Assembly (NCBI RefSeq): GCF_002803075.1
Contig: NZ_NNBK01000026.1
Coordinates: forward strand, 1 to 64,000
Origin: Streptomyces sp. CB01373
GTDB taxonomy: Bacteria > Actinomycetota > Actinomycetes > Streptomycetales > Streptomycetaceae
Length of the DNA: 64,000 bases
Reading direction: 5' to 3'
The translations under genes and the position numbers were made by a program. Every line of letters starts with the position of its first letter. Positions within the stretch are counted from its first letter, which is position 1. Shown piece after piece: positions 7,216 to 16,234 of this stretch. Under the pieces are notes generated by a model. It was not told the DNA's origin and ran no database searches. It worked only from the letters and a program-made list of their open reading frames with translations.

Positions 7216-9008
7216 CCGTGCGTCTCCAGGTGCCCTCGGTGCAGCCACTTCGGCGGTCGCGGCCCCTCCAGGAACCCTTCCGCGCGCGCCGCCGCGAGGC
7301 CGATGCGCAGCAGGTCCGCGCTCTTCTCGAAGAGCAGGAACCGCGGCTCCCAGATGGGCCGGTACTTGGCGTTCGCGCGGTACAGCGACTCGATCTGCCA
7401 CCAGCGGGAGAACAGTCCGAGCAGCGATCGCCACAGCCTCAGCACCGGTCCCGCGCCGAGACGCGCCCCCCGTTCGAAGACCGAGCGGAAGACGGCGAAG
7501 TTGAGCGAGACCTGGGTGATCCCGAACTCGCGGGCCCGGCGCAGCAGGTCGAGGACCATGAACTCCATGAGTCCGTTGCCGGCGTGCCGGTCGCGCCGCA
7601 TCACGTCCAGGGACAGCCCGTGCGGCCCCCACGGCACGAAGGACAGCAGCGCCCTGAGTTCGCCGCGGGCGTCATGGCACTCCAGCATCACGCACTGACC
7701 GTCCCGCGGGTCGCCGAGCCGGCCGAGCGCCATGCTGAAGCCGCGTTCGGTGGGGCCGTCCCGCCAGTCGTCCGCCCGGTCGGTCAGGTACGCCATCTCG
7801 TCCGCGGGGATGTCCTGGTGCCGCCGCACGCGCACCGAGTACCCGGCCCGTCCGACCCGGTTGTAGGCCTGCCGCACGGTGCGCATGGCCCGCCCCTCCA
7901 GGGTGAAGCCGTCGACCTCGACCACGGCTTCGTCGCCCAGTTCCAGGGCGTCCAGGCCGTGCCGCGCGTACACCGTGCCGGCCTCCTCGCTCGCGCCCAT
8001 CACGGCCGGGATCCAGCCGTGCGCCCGCGCCTCGGCCAGCCATCCCTCGATGGCGCCGGGCCAGGCCTCCGGGTCGCCGATGGGGTCGCCGGAGGCGAGG
8101 CTGACCCCGCCGAGGACGCGGTAGGCGACGGCCGCCTTGCCGGTCGGCGACCAGATCGCGCTCTTGTCCCGGCGCAGCGCGAAGTAGCCGAGCGAGTCGC
8201 GCTCGCCGTGCCGGGCCAGCAGCTCCCGCAGCCGTCCGTCGTCGTCGGCGGTGAGCGGGTCGACGGCGCGGCGGGAGCGGAAGGCGGCGTACAGGACGGC
8301 GAGGACCAGGACGGTGGAGAGCACGTTGATCGACACGTTCACCCAGTTCGGGGTGTCGATGCCGGGGAAGCGGGCCTCGGAGGCGGCGACCGAGACCAGC
8401 CGCAGCGTGCCGTAGTGCCAGCGCTGGAGGTATGTCGAACGGGCCGCGTCCGGCGCCTGGTTGGTGACCGTCACCAGCAGCGTGGCGAGCAGCGAGGCGA
8501 CCAGGAGTCCGCCGAGGCCGACGGCGGCGGCGAGCCGCGGGTTGGCGCGGTCGCCCTTGGCGTAGAACTCGCGGCGGCCGAGCAGCAGCGCGGCGACGAA
8601 GGCGGCGGTGAGGGCCAGGGAGATCCAGTTCTGCGCGGAGCCGCGGATCTCCGGGAAGGTCATGGTGAACGCGAACAGGACGAGGAACGCCCCGGACAGG
8701 GCCAGGTTCAGGATCCAGGCGGCCCGTTTGCGCCGCCGCATGGTGATGGCCAGGAAGGCGGCGAACACGCCGGAGGCGAAGCCGGCGGTCAGCAGGTACG
8801 GCGTGAAGAGGTCCTCCTGGTTGTGCCGCCGCACGTCCCGCTCCAGGGAGACCCACACCGCGCTGAGGAAGTTGACGAACGCGGCCGCCCGCAGGTACCA
8901 GACGGCGAACGCGGCCGCCCGCCGTGAGGTCCCGCCGCCCGGCCGTCCCGCCTCGGCCACGCGAACCGGCACCCGCTCCTCACGCACGGCAATTCGGGCA
9001 TCTCCCAT
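7212..9008 (-). CDS. MprF/LysX-like membrane protein with DUF2156 lysyltransferase domain
   Basis: The 598-aa protein has an N-terminal half with about six membrane helices (residues 35-240) and a cytoplasmic C-terminal half of the DUF2156 phosphatidylglycerol lysyltransferase fold. That half includes GDPIGDPEAWPGAIEGWLAEA and the acceptor-site region LSFVPWGPHGLSLDVMRRD, then GLMEFMVLDLLRRA and a C-terminal KYRPIWEPRFLLFE. Family members move aminoacyl groups from tRNA to membrane lipids, changing surface charge. The substrate here is inferred, not shown. Its TGA overlaps the ATG of the rhomboid-like gene, so the two are made together. Start ATG 9008 follows a GC-rich 348-base gap. Confidence 0.88.
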   Translation of the reverse strand: MGDARIAVREERVPVRVAEAGRPGGGTSRRAAAFAVWYLRAAAFVNFLSAVWVSLERDVRRHNQEDLFTPYLLTAGFASGVFAAFLAITMRRRKRAAWILNLALSGAFLVLFAFTMTFPEIRGSAQNWISLALTAAFVAALLLGRREFYAKGDRANPRLAAAVGLGGLLVASLLATLLVTVTNQAPDAARSTYLQRWHYGTLRLVSVAASEARFPGIDTPNWVNVSINVLSTVLVLAVLYAAFRSRRAVDPLTADDDGRLRELLARHGERDSLGYFALRRDKSAIWSPTGKAAVAYRVLGGVSLASGDPIGDPEAWPGAIEGWLAEARAHGWIPAVMGASEEAGTVYARHGLDALELGDEAVVEVDGFTLEGRAMRTVRQAYNRVGRAGYSVRVRRHQDIPADEMAYLTDRADDWRDGPTERGFSMALGRLGDPRDGQCVMLECHDARGELRALLSFVPWGPHGLSLDVMRRDRHAGNGLMEFMVLDLLRRAREFGITQVSLNFAVFRSVFERGARLGAGPVLRLWRSLLGLFSRWWQIESLYRANAKYRPIWEPRFLLFEKSADLLRIGLAAARAEGFLEGPRPPKWLHRGHLETHG

Positions 9009-9356
9009 GAACAGTGATCATATGGGCGCCTCCTGGGTGACCCTCCCTTTTCACCCGCCGTCCGTGCGCGAGGAGACGCGCCGCCGGTTGGAGGCGCCCG
9101 CACTCGCGTGGCTGATCACCGTGTCCCCGCGCGACCGACGCGGATACGCCACGCGGGCCGCGCCCGGGGCGCGGCACAGGCCCCTGCCGTGCCCGTGCCG
9201 GGCCTGGCGGGGGCCTGTGCCGGCCGTGGCCGATGTCGGTGACCGGTGGGCCGGCGGCCTGCGCGGCGGTCGTGGCCGGCGGCCCCCCCCGGCCGTGTCG
9301 GCTGCCGTGCCGGCCGGGGGTTCCGGCGAGGGGAGGATGCGCCGGTTGGCCTGCGG
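9009..9356. other. Intergenic region between lysyltransferase-like gene and cobT
   Basis: These 348 bases carry no supported gene. They contain a perfect 12-bp inverted repeat at 9173-9221 (listed) and several smaller GGCCGGC repeats. The left end must hold the promoter of the minus-strand lysyltransferase-like gene. No cobalamin riboswitch signature is visible. Confidence 0.6.
9173..9221 (-). terminator. Inverted repeat after cobT
   Basis: GGCACAGGCCCC (9173-9184) is perfectly complementary to GGGGCCTGTGCC (9210-9221), with a 25-base loop that is itself GC-rich. It lies about 135 bases past the cobT stop and is a plausible terminator. Confidence 0.55.
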
Positions 9357-10490
9357 CTACTCCTCGGTCGTCTTCTCCTCCGCCTGCCCGTCCTCGGTCG
9401 CTGCGGCCTCGGCCGGTCCGGGCTCCGGGGCGGCCGAGGGCTTCTCCGGGCGCTCGGGGAGTTCCGCGGCCAGGGCGGCGGCGCTCTGGACCAGGGGGAG
9501 GGCCAGCAGCGCGCCCGTGCCCTCGCCGACGCGCACGCCGTGGTCCACGAGCGGTTCCAGGGCCATCCGGTCCAGGGCCTTGGCCTGGCCCGGCTCGCCG
9601 CTGTCGTGGCCGGCCAGCCACCAGTCCGGCGCCCGGAACGCCACCCGCTGGGCCACCAGCGCGCACGCCGCCGACACCACGCCGTCCAGGATCACCGGCA
9701 GCTTCCGCACCGCGCACTGCAACAGGAAGCCCGTCATCGCGGCGAGATCGGCGCCGCCCACCGTGGCCAGCAGCTGCAACTGGTCGCCGAGCACGGGCCG
9801 GGCCCGGCGCAGCGCGTCCCGGATCGCCGCGCACTTGCGCATCCACGCCAGGTCGTCGATCGGCTCGCCGCCGCGCCCCGTCACCACCGACGCGTCCGTC
9901 CCGCACAGCGCGGCGATCAGCACGGCGGCCGGCGTGGTCCCGCCGACGCTGACATCGCCCAGCACCACCAGGTCCGTACCGGAGTCGGCCTCCTCGTCGG
10001 CCACCGCCACACCCGCCCGGAAGGCCGCCTCCGCCTCCTCCAGGGTCAGGGCGTCCTCGACGTCGACGCGCCCGCTGCCGCGCCGTACCCGGTGCCGTAC
10101 GACATCCTCGGGCAGCGACTCGGGCGCGCAGTCCAGCGCCATGTCGACCACCCGCACCGGCACGCCGAGCCGCCGGGCCAGCACGGACACCGGCCGGCCG
10201 CCGTCCAGTACCGCCCGTACCAGCCGTTCGGCACTGCCCGCGGGGTGGACCGACACTCCCAGTTCCGCGACGCCGTGGTCGCCGGCGAACAGCACCGCCT
10301 TCGGCCGTTCGACCGGCCGCACCGCCACGGCGGCCTGCGCCGAGGCAAGCCACTCACCCAGGTCGTCAAGGCGGCCCAGCGCACCGGGCGGCACGATCTG
10401 ACGCTCCCGGCGCGCCTCGGCGTCACGGCGCACGCCGCCGTCCGGGCGCTCGATCAGATCGGTGAAGTCGTCGAGATTCAGCGAGCTCAT
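9357..10490 (-). CDS. cobT: Nicotinate-nucleotide--dimethylbenzimidazole phosphoribosyltransferase
   Basis: The 377-aa cytoplasmic enzyme transfers phosphoribose from nicotinate mononucleotide to dimethylbenzimidazole, giving alpha-ribazole phosphate for the lower ligand of cobalamin. Recognisable segments are PPGALGRLDDLGEWLA, VLFAGDHGVAELGVS, LVVLGDVSVGGTT, and the catalytic-glutamate region GVRVGEGTGALLALPLV. The last 35 residues are an added Glu/Ala/Pro-rich tail. I chose ATG 10490 (MSSLNLDDF); a 26-codon upstream extension is open but lacks family character. CobS and CobU, the adjacent pathway steps, flank it within 6 kb. Confidence 0.95.
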   Translation of the reverse strand: MSSLNLDDFTDLIERPDGGVRRDAEARRERQIVPPGALGRLDDLGEWLASAQAAVAVRPVERPKAVLFAGDHGVAELGVSVHPAGSAERLVRAVLDGGRPVSVLARRLGVPVRVVDMALDCAPESLPEDVVRHRVRRGSGRVDVEDALTLEEAEAAFRAGVAVADEEADSGTDLVVLGDVSVGGTTPAAVLIAALCGTDASVVTGRGGEPIDDLAWMRKCAAIRDALRRARPVLGDQLQLLATVGGADLAAMTGFLLQCAVRKLPVILDGVVSAACALVAQRVAFRAPDWWLAGHDSGEPGQAKALDRMALEPLVDHGVRVGEGTGALLALPLVQSAAALAAELPERPEKPSAAPEPGPAEAAATEDGQAEEKTTEE

Positions 10491-10633
10491 TCGCTGAACA
10501 GTACCGGCCCCGATTCCACCGGACGGCGCCACATCGCCACCACACCCGTACGGCGTCTTTCCGGCCAAGATCCGGATCCCATACGTTCCCTTTGCAGCGA
10601 CTTGTTCTCACAGTGACCCACCGGGAGCCGCCC

Positions 10634-11725
10634 ATGCCGCCCCTGCCGTACGCCCCGGGGTTCTACGACCCGCGCCGCCTCGCCTACGCCGCCGAACTCG
10701 CCCAGGGCACCGGCCGTTTCCAGGAGCCGCCGCGCCCGGACTGCCCCTGGTGCGGCTCCCGGCGGCTGCGCACCCGGCTGCGCGCGCCGGACCTGCTCCA
10801 GCACAAGCCGGGCACGTTCGCGGTCGACGAGTGCCGCGACTGCGGCCACGCCTTCCAGAACCCCCGGCTCACGGCGGCCGGACTGGCCTTCTACCACCGG
10901 GACTTCGACGAGGCCGGCCCAGAGAGCGTCGCGGGCCTCGCGGACCCGGTGCTCATGGCCCGCCGCGGCCGCCGCCGGCACCGCTCCGACGCCCGTCTGA
11001 TGAGCCACCTGGGGGAGCCGGAGAGCTGGCTGGACGTCGGCACGGGCCACGGCCACTTCCCCGGCGCGGCGCAGGAGGTGTTCCCGTACACCGCCTTCGA
11101 CGGCCTCGACCCCACCCAGCGTGTGGAGCGGGCCCGCGAGCGGGGGCGGGTCGAGGAGGCCCACGTCGGGCACCTGACCGACCCGCACATCGCGGAGCGG
11201 CTGCGCGGACGCTACGACGTGGTCAGCGTCTTCCACCATCTGGCCCATGTGCCGGACCCCCGAGCGGAGTTGCGGGGCGCCCTCACCGCGCTGCGCCCCG
11301 GCGGGCACCTGCTGATCGAACTGCCCGACCCGCACTGCCTGTCCGCACGGCTGCTGGGCCGGTGGTGGCTGCCGCACGGCCAGCCGCGCCATCTGCACCT
11401 GCTGCCGCTGGACAACCTCCGCGCGGAACTGGAGTCCCAGGGCTGCGCCGTCGTCGTCACCGACCGACGCGCCCCGCACCGGCCCAACGACCTCTCGGCG
11501 GCCGCCGCCCTGCTCCTCGCCCATGTGCTGCCCGCCGCCGACGCCCCCTGGCGCGACACCCCGCCCACCGGCCTCCAGCACAGCCTGCGCACCGCCCTGA
11601 CCGCCCTCACCGGCCCCCTGGTGAAGGCGGTGGCGCTCCTGGACCTGCTCCTCTCGCCCCTCTTCCGCCGCGCCCCCGGCCTCTCCAACACCTACCGAGT
11701 CGTCGCCCGCCGGGCCCCGAGCTGA
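10634..11725 (+). CDS. Class I SAM-dependent methyltransferase with N-terminal zinc motif
   Basis: The 363-aa protein begins with two CxxC-type pairs, CPWCGS (near residue 36) and CRDCGH (near residue 72), which together look like a small zinc ribbon. A Rossmann methyltransferase follows: motif I is WLDVGTGHGHFPGAA, the acidic strand-2 region is AFDGLDPT, then YDVVSVFHHLAHVPDP and the LRPGGHLLIELPDP motif of Methyltransf_23 proteins. The substrate is unknown. ATG 10634 is preceded by GGGAGCC. It lies divergently from cobT and converges with the cobU fusion 40 bases away. Confidence 0.85.
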   Translation: MPPLPYAPGFYDPRRLAYAAELAQGTGRFQEPPRPDCPWCGSRRLRTRLRAPDLLQHKPGTFAVDECRDCGHAFQNPRLTAAGLAFYHRDFDEAGPESVAGLADPVLMARRGRRRHRSDARLMSHLGEPESWLDVGTGHGHFPGAAQEVFPYTAFDGLDPTQRVERARERGRVEEAHVGHLTDPHIAERLRGRYDVVSVFHHLAHVPDPRAELRGALTALRPGGHLLIELPDPHCLSARLLGRWWLPHGQPRHLHLLPLDNLRAELESQGCAVVVTDRRAPHRPNDLSAAAALLLAHVLPAADAPWRDTPPTGLQHSLRTALTALTGPLVKAVALLDLLLSPLFRRAPGLSNTYRVVARRAPS

Positions 11726-11765
11726 CACCGGCCGGTCCTCCGTCCGGCCCGCCGCCCGGACCGGG

Positions 11766-12971
11766 TCAGCCGCGCAGCACCAGCGCCTGGCCGGCCACCA
11801 CCAGCAGGACGTGTTCGCACTCGGCGGCGAACGCGGCGTTCAGGCGGCCGAGTTCGTCGCGGTAGCGGCGGCCGGAGGCGGTGGCGGGGACGATTCCGGA
11901 GCCGACCTCGTTGGAGACCGCCACCACGGTGCGCCGGGTGGCGCGCAGGGCGCCGGTCAGGGCGGTCACCCGTTCGCGCAGGGCGCGTTCGCCGCCGCCC
12001 GCCCACTCGGCGTCGTCCCAGGCGCCGACGGAGTCCATCGCGTCCGTCAGCCACAGCGACAGGCAGTCGACGAGCAGCGGCGGGCCGTCCTGCGCGAGCA
12101 GCGGCACCAGGTCGCACGTCTCGGTCGTGCGCCACGAACCCGGCCGCCGCTCCCGGTGCGCCGCCACCCGGTCCGCCCACTCGGTGTCCCCGCCGCGGGT
12201 GCCGCCGGTGGCCACGTACAGCACGCCGGGGAAGCTCTCCAACCGCCGCTCGGCCTCCACCGACTTGCCCGAACGCGCCCCGCCGAGCACCAGCGTGCGC
12301 CGGGGAACGTCCGGTACGTCCGATTCACGCGCCCCGACCGTCAGCGTCGTACCGTCCGGCACGGCCCGCGCCCCCGCCGCCGCGAGCCGCCGGCGCAGCT
12401 CGTCACCCGGCGGCACGTCGTGGTCGAGGTGGACCGCGACGACGTCCGTGGCCGGCCCCACCGCGCCGACCGCCCGCAGCCTGGCCGACGCGTCGGGGCG
12501 CCCCAGCACGTCCGCCAGGAGCATGTCGTACGTCTCGGCGGAGCCCTCCTCCAGACCGGCCGGCGCGCCGCCCGGCGGCAGGTACAGCAGCCGCCGGCCG
12601 TCCGGGCCGGTCACCGCGTACCCGGTGCCGGGAGCGTCCAGCGCCACCGCCCGCACCCGGTGCCCGCTCGGCAGCGTCAGCTCCCGCCCGTCCGGCACCC
12701 GCCCCGGTTGCGGCAGCCCGGCCGGCACCTCGAGCGCCGGACCGTCGTGCGGGTGCGACAGCAGCACGTGCCCCACCTCGCCCAGCGAACGCCCCGCACG
12801 CGCCGCCGCGAACGCCGCGCCGGGGGTCAGGTCCAGCAGCAGGACCCCGTCCACGAGCAGCGCGGTCGCCGCCCGCGCGTCCGCGCCGAGCGCGGTCGCG
12901 CAGGCCGCGCAGGGACAGTCGGGGCGGGGCAGTCCCGCGGGGGCACCGGTGCCGAGCAGAGTCACGTCCAC
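11766..12971 (-). CDS. cobU: Metallo-beta-lactamase-like / CobU fusion (adenosylcobinamide kinase and guanylyltransferase)
   Basis: The 401-aa protein is a fusion. Residues 1 to about 215 follow the metallo-beta-lactamase fold (VDVTLLGTGAPAGLPRPDC, CPCAACAT, VLLSHPHDGPA), but the HxHxDH zinc motif is reduced to HPHDGP. Residues about 225-401 are CobU: P-loop LVLGGARSGKSVEAE, GVLYVATGGT, TVVAVSNEVGSGIVPA and RRYRDELGRLN. CobU phosphorylates adenosylcobinamide and adds GMP, providing the CobS substrate. Start GTG 12971 gives the MBL strand directly; the frame is open to 13229 without support. Confidence 0.92.
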   Translation of the reverse strand: MDVTLLGTGAPAGLPRPDCPCAACATALGADARAATALLVDGVLLLDLTPGAAFAAARAGRSLGEVGHVLLSHPHDGPALEVPAGLPQPGRVPDGRELTLPSGHRVRAVALDAPGTGYAVTGPDGRRLLYLPPGGAPAGLEEGSAETYDMLLADVLGRPDASARLRAVGAVGPATDVVAVHLDHDVPPGDELRRRLAAAGARAVPDGTTLTVGARESDVPDVPRRTLVLGGARSGKSVEAERRLESFPGVLYVATGGTRGGDTEWADRVAAHRERRPGSWRTTETCDLVPLLAQDGPPLLVDCLSLWLTDAMDSVGAWDDAEWAGGGERALRERVTALTGALRATRRTVVAVSNEVGSGIVPATASGRRYRDELGRLNAAFAAECEHVLLVVAGQALVLRG

Positions 12972-13219
12972 GGACCCGATTTTCGCCTGCCGCCGCCGGA
13001 GGCGCGCATCCGGCCGGGGTCTGTCCGGCGACGGGCGCGGAAAGCCGGCGCCCGCCGCCGGACCGCGGCGCGCATGCCGGATCCCGTGTCCTGGGCATGA
13101 TCCACCGCACAGGCGGGAAGCTCGCGAGAGGCCCGCCTGCCGCGGCACTAGGCTGCGGGCAGAGGGCCGGACCGGGTCCGGCCCGCGCTGTGCAGTGTGC
13201 TCATACCAGGGAGGCGTAC

Positions 13220-13438
13220 ATGGCGGCATGGACGTGGCGGTTCGAGACGACCGACGGGACGGAGGTCCAGCCCGCGGTGCAGCCCGAGGAGTTCACCACG
13301 CAGGGCGACGCCGAGTCCTGGATCGGGGAGAACTGGAAGGCACTGGCCGACGGCGGCGCGGACCAGGTCCGGCTGTTCGAGGACGCCAAGGAGATCTACG
13401 GCCCGATGAGCCTGCACGCGGACGAGGCCTCGGCGTAG
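13220..13438 (+). CDS. Conserved small protein, 72 aa
   Basis: This small acidic protein starts MAAWTWRFETTDGTEV after a strong AGGGAGG ribosome site (13208-13214). It contains two tryptophan-rich patches and the helix-like stretch DAESWIGENWKALADGGADQVRLFED. No membrane segment, signal or catalytic motif is seen. The codon bias and clear start support a real gene of unknown function. It converges with the HtrA-like protease, with a short hairpin between. Confidence 0.8.
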   Translation: MAAWTWRFETTDGTEVQPAVQPEEFTTQGDAESWIGENWKALADGGADQVRLFEDAKEIYGPMSLHADEASA

Positions 13439-13450
13439 AGCCTGGGGCCC

Positions 13451-13476
13451 GGGCGGCCGCCGGTGGACGGCCGCCC
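13451..13476. terminator. Hairpin between convergent genes
   Basis: GGGCGGCCG (13451-13459) and CGGCCGCCC (13468-13476) form a 9-bp stem with an eight-base loop between the stops of the 72-aa gene and the protease gene. It could serve both strands. Confidence 0.6.
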
Positions 13477-13480
13477 CCGC

Positions 13481-14608
13481 TCACTGCTCGCCCAGCGTCA
13501 CGTCCACTGTCTTCCGGTTGTTGTCGCGTGAGTACGTCACCGTCGTCCGCTGCCCCGGCCGGTCGGCGGCGAGCGCCTCCGACAGCGAGGTGATGGTGGT
13601 GATGTTCCTGCCGCCGACCTTGGTGATGATGTCCCCGGACCGGATGCCCGCGCGCGCCGCGGCCCCGCCCGACTTCACGTCCACCACCGCGACCCCGGCG
13701 GGCTCGTAGTTCACGTCGACGACGGTGCGCCCGGTGATGCCGAGCGCGGCCCGGCCGGAGTCGACGACCTTGCCGTACCGCACGATCTGGCCGGCGATCG
13801 TCTTCACCGTGGACGCCGGGATCGCGAAGCCGATGCCGGGCGCCGCGCTGCCGCCGAGCTGCGGATCGGCGGCAGCGAGTGTCGGGATGCCGATGACCTG
13901 GCCGTTCAGGTTCACCAGCGCGCCCCCGCTGTTGCCCGGGTTGATCGCGGCCGACGTCTGCACCATGCCGGCGATCGTCGCCCCCGTGCCGCTGTCGCTC
14001 TGCCCCTCGCTGACGGTGCGCCCGGTCGCCGACACGATCCCCTGGGTCACGCTCGACGACAGCCCGAGCGGTGAGCCCATGGCCAGGACGATCTGCCCGA
14101 CCTCGACCTTCCCCGACTCACCGAACGTGGCCGCCTTCAGCCCGTGGGGCACCCGGTCCAGCTTGACGACGGCGAGGTCCTGGTCCGGATACGAGGAGAC
14201 CAGCGTGGCCGTGAGCGACGCCTCGCTGTTCGCCGTGGTCACGCGGAACGTCTTCCCGGTCCCGACGACGTGCGCGTTGGTGACGATGTGTCCCTTGTCG
14301 TCGTACACGACCCCGGACCCGAGCTGGTTGCCGGACTGGATCTGCACGACCGACGGCAGCGCCTTCTTGATCACCCGCAGGTAGTCGCTCTGCAGGTCGT
14401 TCGCCGCGGTCGAAGCGGCCGGCCGCCGGACACCGGCGGGGTCGGGCCCACCGGAGGTGTCCGACCCGCTGGCCGCCGCCTGCGGGTCGGCCGCCGGGTG
14501 GCACCCGGACAGCACCGCGGCACAGCAGACGAGCACGGCGAGCACAGCGACCGACCGCGAAGCACGGGCACGGGCACGGGCACGGGCACGCACGGGAAAG
14601 ACATCCAT
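13481..14608 (-). CDS. HtrA/DegP-like serine protease lipoprotein with PDZ domain
   Basis: The 375-aa protein has an N-terminal export signal ending in the lipobox LSGC (C36), so it is predicted to be tethered outside the membrane. The S1C trypsin-like domain carries the full triad: H113 (TNAHVVG), D144 (DQDLAVVKL) and S227 (INPGNSGGALV). A PDZ domain at about 285-370 (GVAVVDVKSGGAAARAGIRSGDIITKVGG) should recognise exposed C-termini. Such proteases handle misfolded envelope proteins. The residues before the membrane segment are (RA)n encoded by a 6-bp tandem repeat. Start ATG 14608. No operon partner is evident. Confidence 0.93.
   Translation of the reverse strand: MDVFPVRARARARARASRSVAVLAVLVCCAAVLSGCHPAADPQAAASGSDTSGGPDPAGVRRPAASTAANDLQSDYLRVIKKALPSVVQIQSGNQLGSGVVYDDKGHIVTNAHVVGTGKTFRVTTANSEASLTATLVSSYPDQDLAVVKLDRVPHGLKAATFGESGKVEVGQIVLAMGSPLGLSSSVTQGIVSATGRTVSEGQSDSGTGATIAGMVQTSAAINPGNSGGALVNLNGQVIGIPTLAAADPQLGGSAAPGIGFAIPASTVKTIAGQIVRYGKVVDSGRAALGITGRTVVDVNYEPAGVAVVDVKSGGAAARAGIRSGDIITKVGGRNITTITSLSEALAADRPGQRTTVTYSRDNNRKTVDVTLGEQ
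14562..14591 (-). repeat. Hexanucleotide tandem repeat at the protease N-terminus
   Basis: GCACGG is repeated about five times (14562-14591) inside the protease gene, encoding alternating Arg-Ala before the signal-peptide hydrophobic core. Slippage here would change positive charge in two-residue steps without shifting frame. Confidence 0.8.
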
Positions 14609-14699
14609 GCCCCGAGTCTCTCCACGCCCCGCACCCCCGGCTCCCGGTACGCACCCGAACGGGCGGCGAGCACGGGCGGCCGACGCCGGGCCCGGATCG

Positions 14700-15497
14700 T
14701 CAGCCGCGCACCCCGCACAGATGCAGCAGTGCCGCCACCGCGCGGTAGGGGTCCGTGCGGCCGGCTCGTTCCTCCGCTGCCAGGAGGGTTTCCAGCGTCT
14801 CGGTGTCGGCCGGCGGCTCCGCGTCGTCCGCGGCCGTGTCCGTGAAGACCCGCACGCCGTACCAGGTGCGCAGCGGCGCCCCGATCCCGGCGAGGGTCGC
14901 CGTCAGGTGGGCGAGGCGGTCCGCCCGCACCTCGAGGCCCAGCCGGTTGCGGTACGCCGTCGTGTCGAACGCCGTCAGCGCCGTCGGCCACTCGCCGGAC
15001 AGTCCCGGGCGCAACGCCAGCGCGTCGCCGTTGCGCACCAGCAGCGACAGCAGGCCGCCCGGCGCGAGCATCCGGGCCAGCCCCGCGAGCAGCGGGTCCG
15101 GCTCCTCGATGTACATCAGCACCCCGTGGCACAGCACCACGTCGAAGCTGCCCGGCAGGAAGTGCACGCCGGTGTCCTGGCCGTCGCCCTCGACGATCCG
15201 CATCCGGGCCCGGATGCCCTCCGGCTCGGCGGCCAGCGCGGCACGCGCCACGGAGATCATCGTCTGGTCCCGTTCGAGACCGGTGACCTGGTGCCCGGCC
15301 CGGGCCAGCCGCAGCGCCTGCGTGCCCTGGCCCATCCCCACGTCGAGCACGCGCAGCCGCTGCCCGACCGGGTACCGCCCGGCTATCTGCTCGTCGAGCT
15401 GCCGGGCCACCAGTTCCTGTCGTACGACGTCACGCAGCCCACCCAGTTTGTTCAGCCAGGCGTCCGCGGCATCCTCGGAGAAAGCGGTCGCGCTCAG
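14700..15497 (-). CDS. SAM-dependent methyltransferase (CmoM/UbiE-type fold)
   Basis: This protein of about 265 aa has the class I methyltransferase core: motif I RVLDVGMGQGTQALRLA, strand 2 VTGLERDQTMI, GSFDVVLCHGVLMYIE (post-I/II region), and LAPGGLLSLLVRN. The product resembles tRNA- or quinone-type methyltransferases but the substrate is not determined. No ATG, GTG or TTG lies near the domain start. A CTG at 15497 overlaps the TGA of the DUF3043 gene (CTGA) and has GGGGAG five bases upstream, so coupled initiation at CTG is my best guess. The alternative is an ATG at 15683 deep inside the upstream gene. Confidence 0.82.
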   Translation of the reverse strand: MSATAFSEDAADAWLNKLGGLRDVVRQELVARQLDEQIAGRYPVGQRLRVLDVGMGQGTQALRLARAGHQVTGLERDQTMISVARAALAAEPEGIRARMRIVEGDGQDTGVHFLPGSFDVVLCHGVLMYIEEPDPLLAGLARMLAPGGLLSLLVRNGDALALRPGLSGEWPTALTAFDTTAYRNRLGLEVRADRLAHLTATLAGIGAPLRTWYGVRVFTDTAADDAEPPADTETLETLLAAEERAGRTDPYRAVAALLHLCGVRG

Positions 15498-16093
15498 GGC
15501 CGCTCCCCGCGCTTGACCTGCGGCTTGGGCAGCCGGAGCCGGCGCATCTGGAGGGAGCGCATCAGGGCGTAGGCGACCGCGCCGCGCTTGTTCTGGTCCG
15601 GGAAGCGCTCGCTCAGGCGCTTCCTCAGCCGGAAGCCGCTGACCGCCGAGTCCAGCACGATCAGGGCGATCACCACGAGCCACAGCAGCAGCGCGATGTT
15701 CTGCAGCGCGGGCACCCGGATCATGCTCAGCACCAGGATGACCACGGCCATCGGCAGGAAGAACTCCGCGATGTTGAACCGCGAGTCGACGAAGTCCCGC
15801 GCGAACCGGCGCACCGGGCCCTTGTCGCGGGCCGGCAGGTAGCGCTCGTCGCCGCTGGCCAGCGCCTGGCGCTGCCGCTCCAACTGGACTCGGCGCTCCT
15901 CGCGCTGCCGCTTCGCGGCATCCTTGCGCGTCATCGACGTGTTGGCGACACTGCGGCGCTGGGAACGCGCCTCACTCCGCTTGGGTGTGGGGCGGCCCTT
16001 GGGGGCCTGCGGGTCGCGGGACTGCTTGGAGAAGCTCACCGGTGCCTTGTCGGCGACCGGGGCCTTCTCTTCCTTGGCACGGCTACGGAACAC
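15494..16093 (-). CDS. DUF3043 family membrane protein
   Basis: The protein of about 199 aa begins VFRSRAKEEKAP, has a long basic, Lys/Arg/Gln-rich N-terminal half (KRSEARSQRRS, RKDAAKRQREERR) and then two close membrane helices (FFLPMAVVILVLSMI and IALLLWLVVIALIVLDS), ending in a basic tail with LRKRLSERFPDQNKRGAVAYALMRSLQMRR. This matches DUF3043, an actinobacterial family of unknown function. GTG 16093 is preferred from family N-termini; an in-frame ATG at 16123 is possible. The methyltransferase that follows overlaps by four bases and is probably coupled. Confidence 0.85.
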   Translation of the reverse strand: MFRSRAKEEKAPVADKAPVSFSKQSRDPQAPKGRPTPKRSEARSQRRSVANTSMTRKDAAKRQREERRVQLERQRQALASGDERYLPARDKGPVRRFARDFVDSRFNIAEFFLPMAVVILVLSMIRVPALQNIALLLWLVVIALIVLDSAVSGFRLRKRLSERFPDQNKRGAVAYALMRSLQMRRLRLPKPQVKRGERP

Positions 16094-16234
16094 AAAACCC
16101 AAGGGTACGGGCTTGACCCGCATGGACCCCAGTCCCGCGGGGAACGATCCGGCAACACCGATCGTCTGTAGGGGGACAGAGGGGACGTCGCGACCGCTGT
16201 CGCCCGTCGCTCAGGGGGCAACCTCCTCCCTGCG

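Noticed and set aside
9009..13220. Cobalamin riboswitch near cobT/cobU
   Set aside because: No conserved B12-box or core sequence was found in the gaps upstream of the cob genes.
12972..13229. N-terminal extension of the CobU fusion
   Set aside because: The extra residues are Arg/Pro-rich without motif; the first MBL strand begins at GTG 12971.
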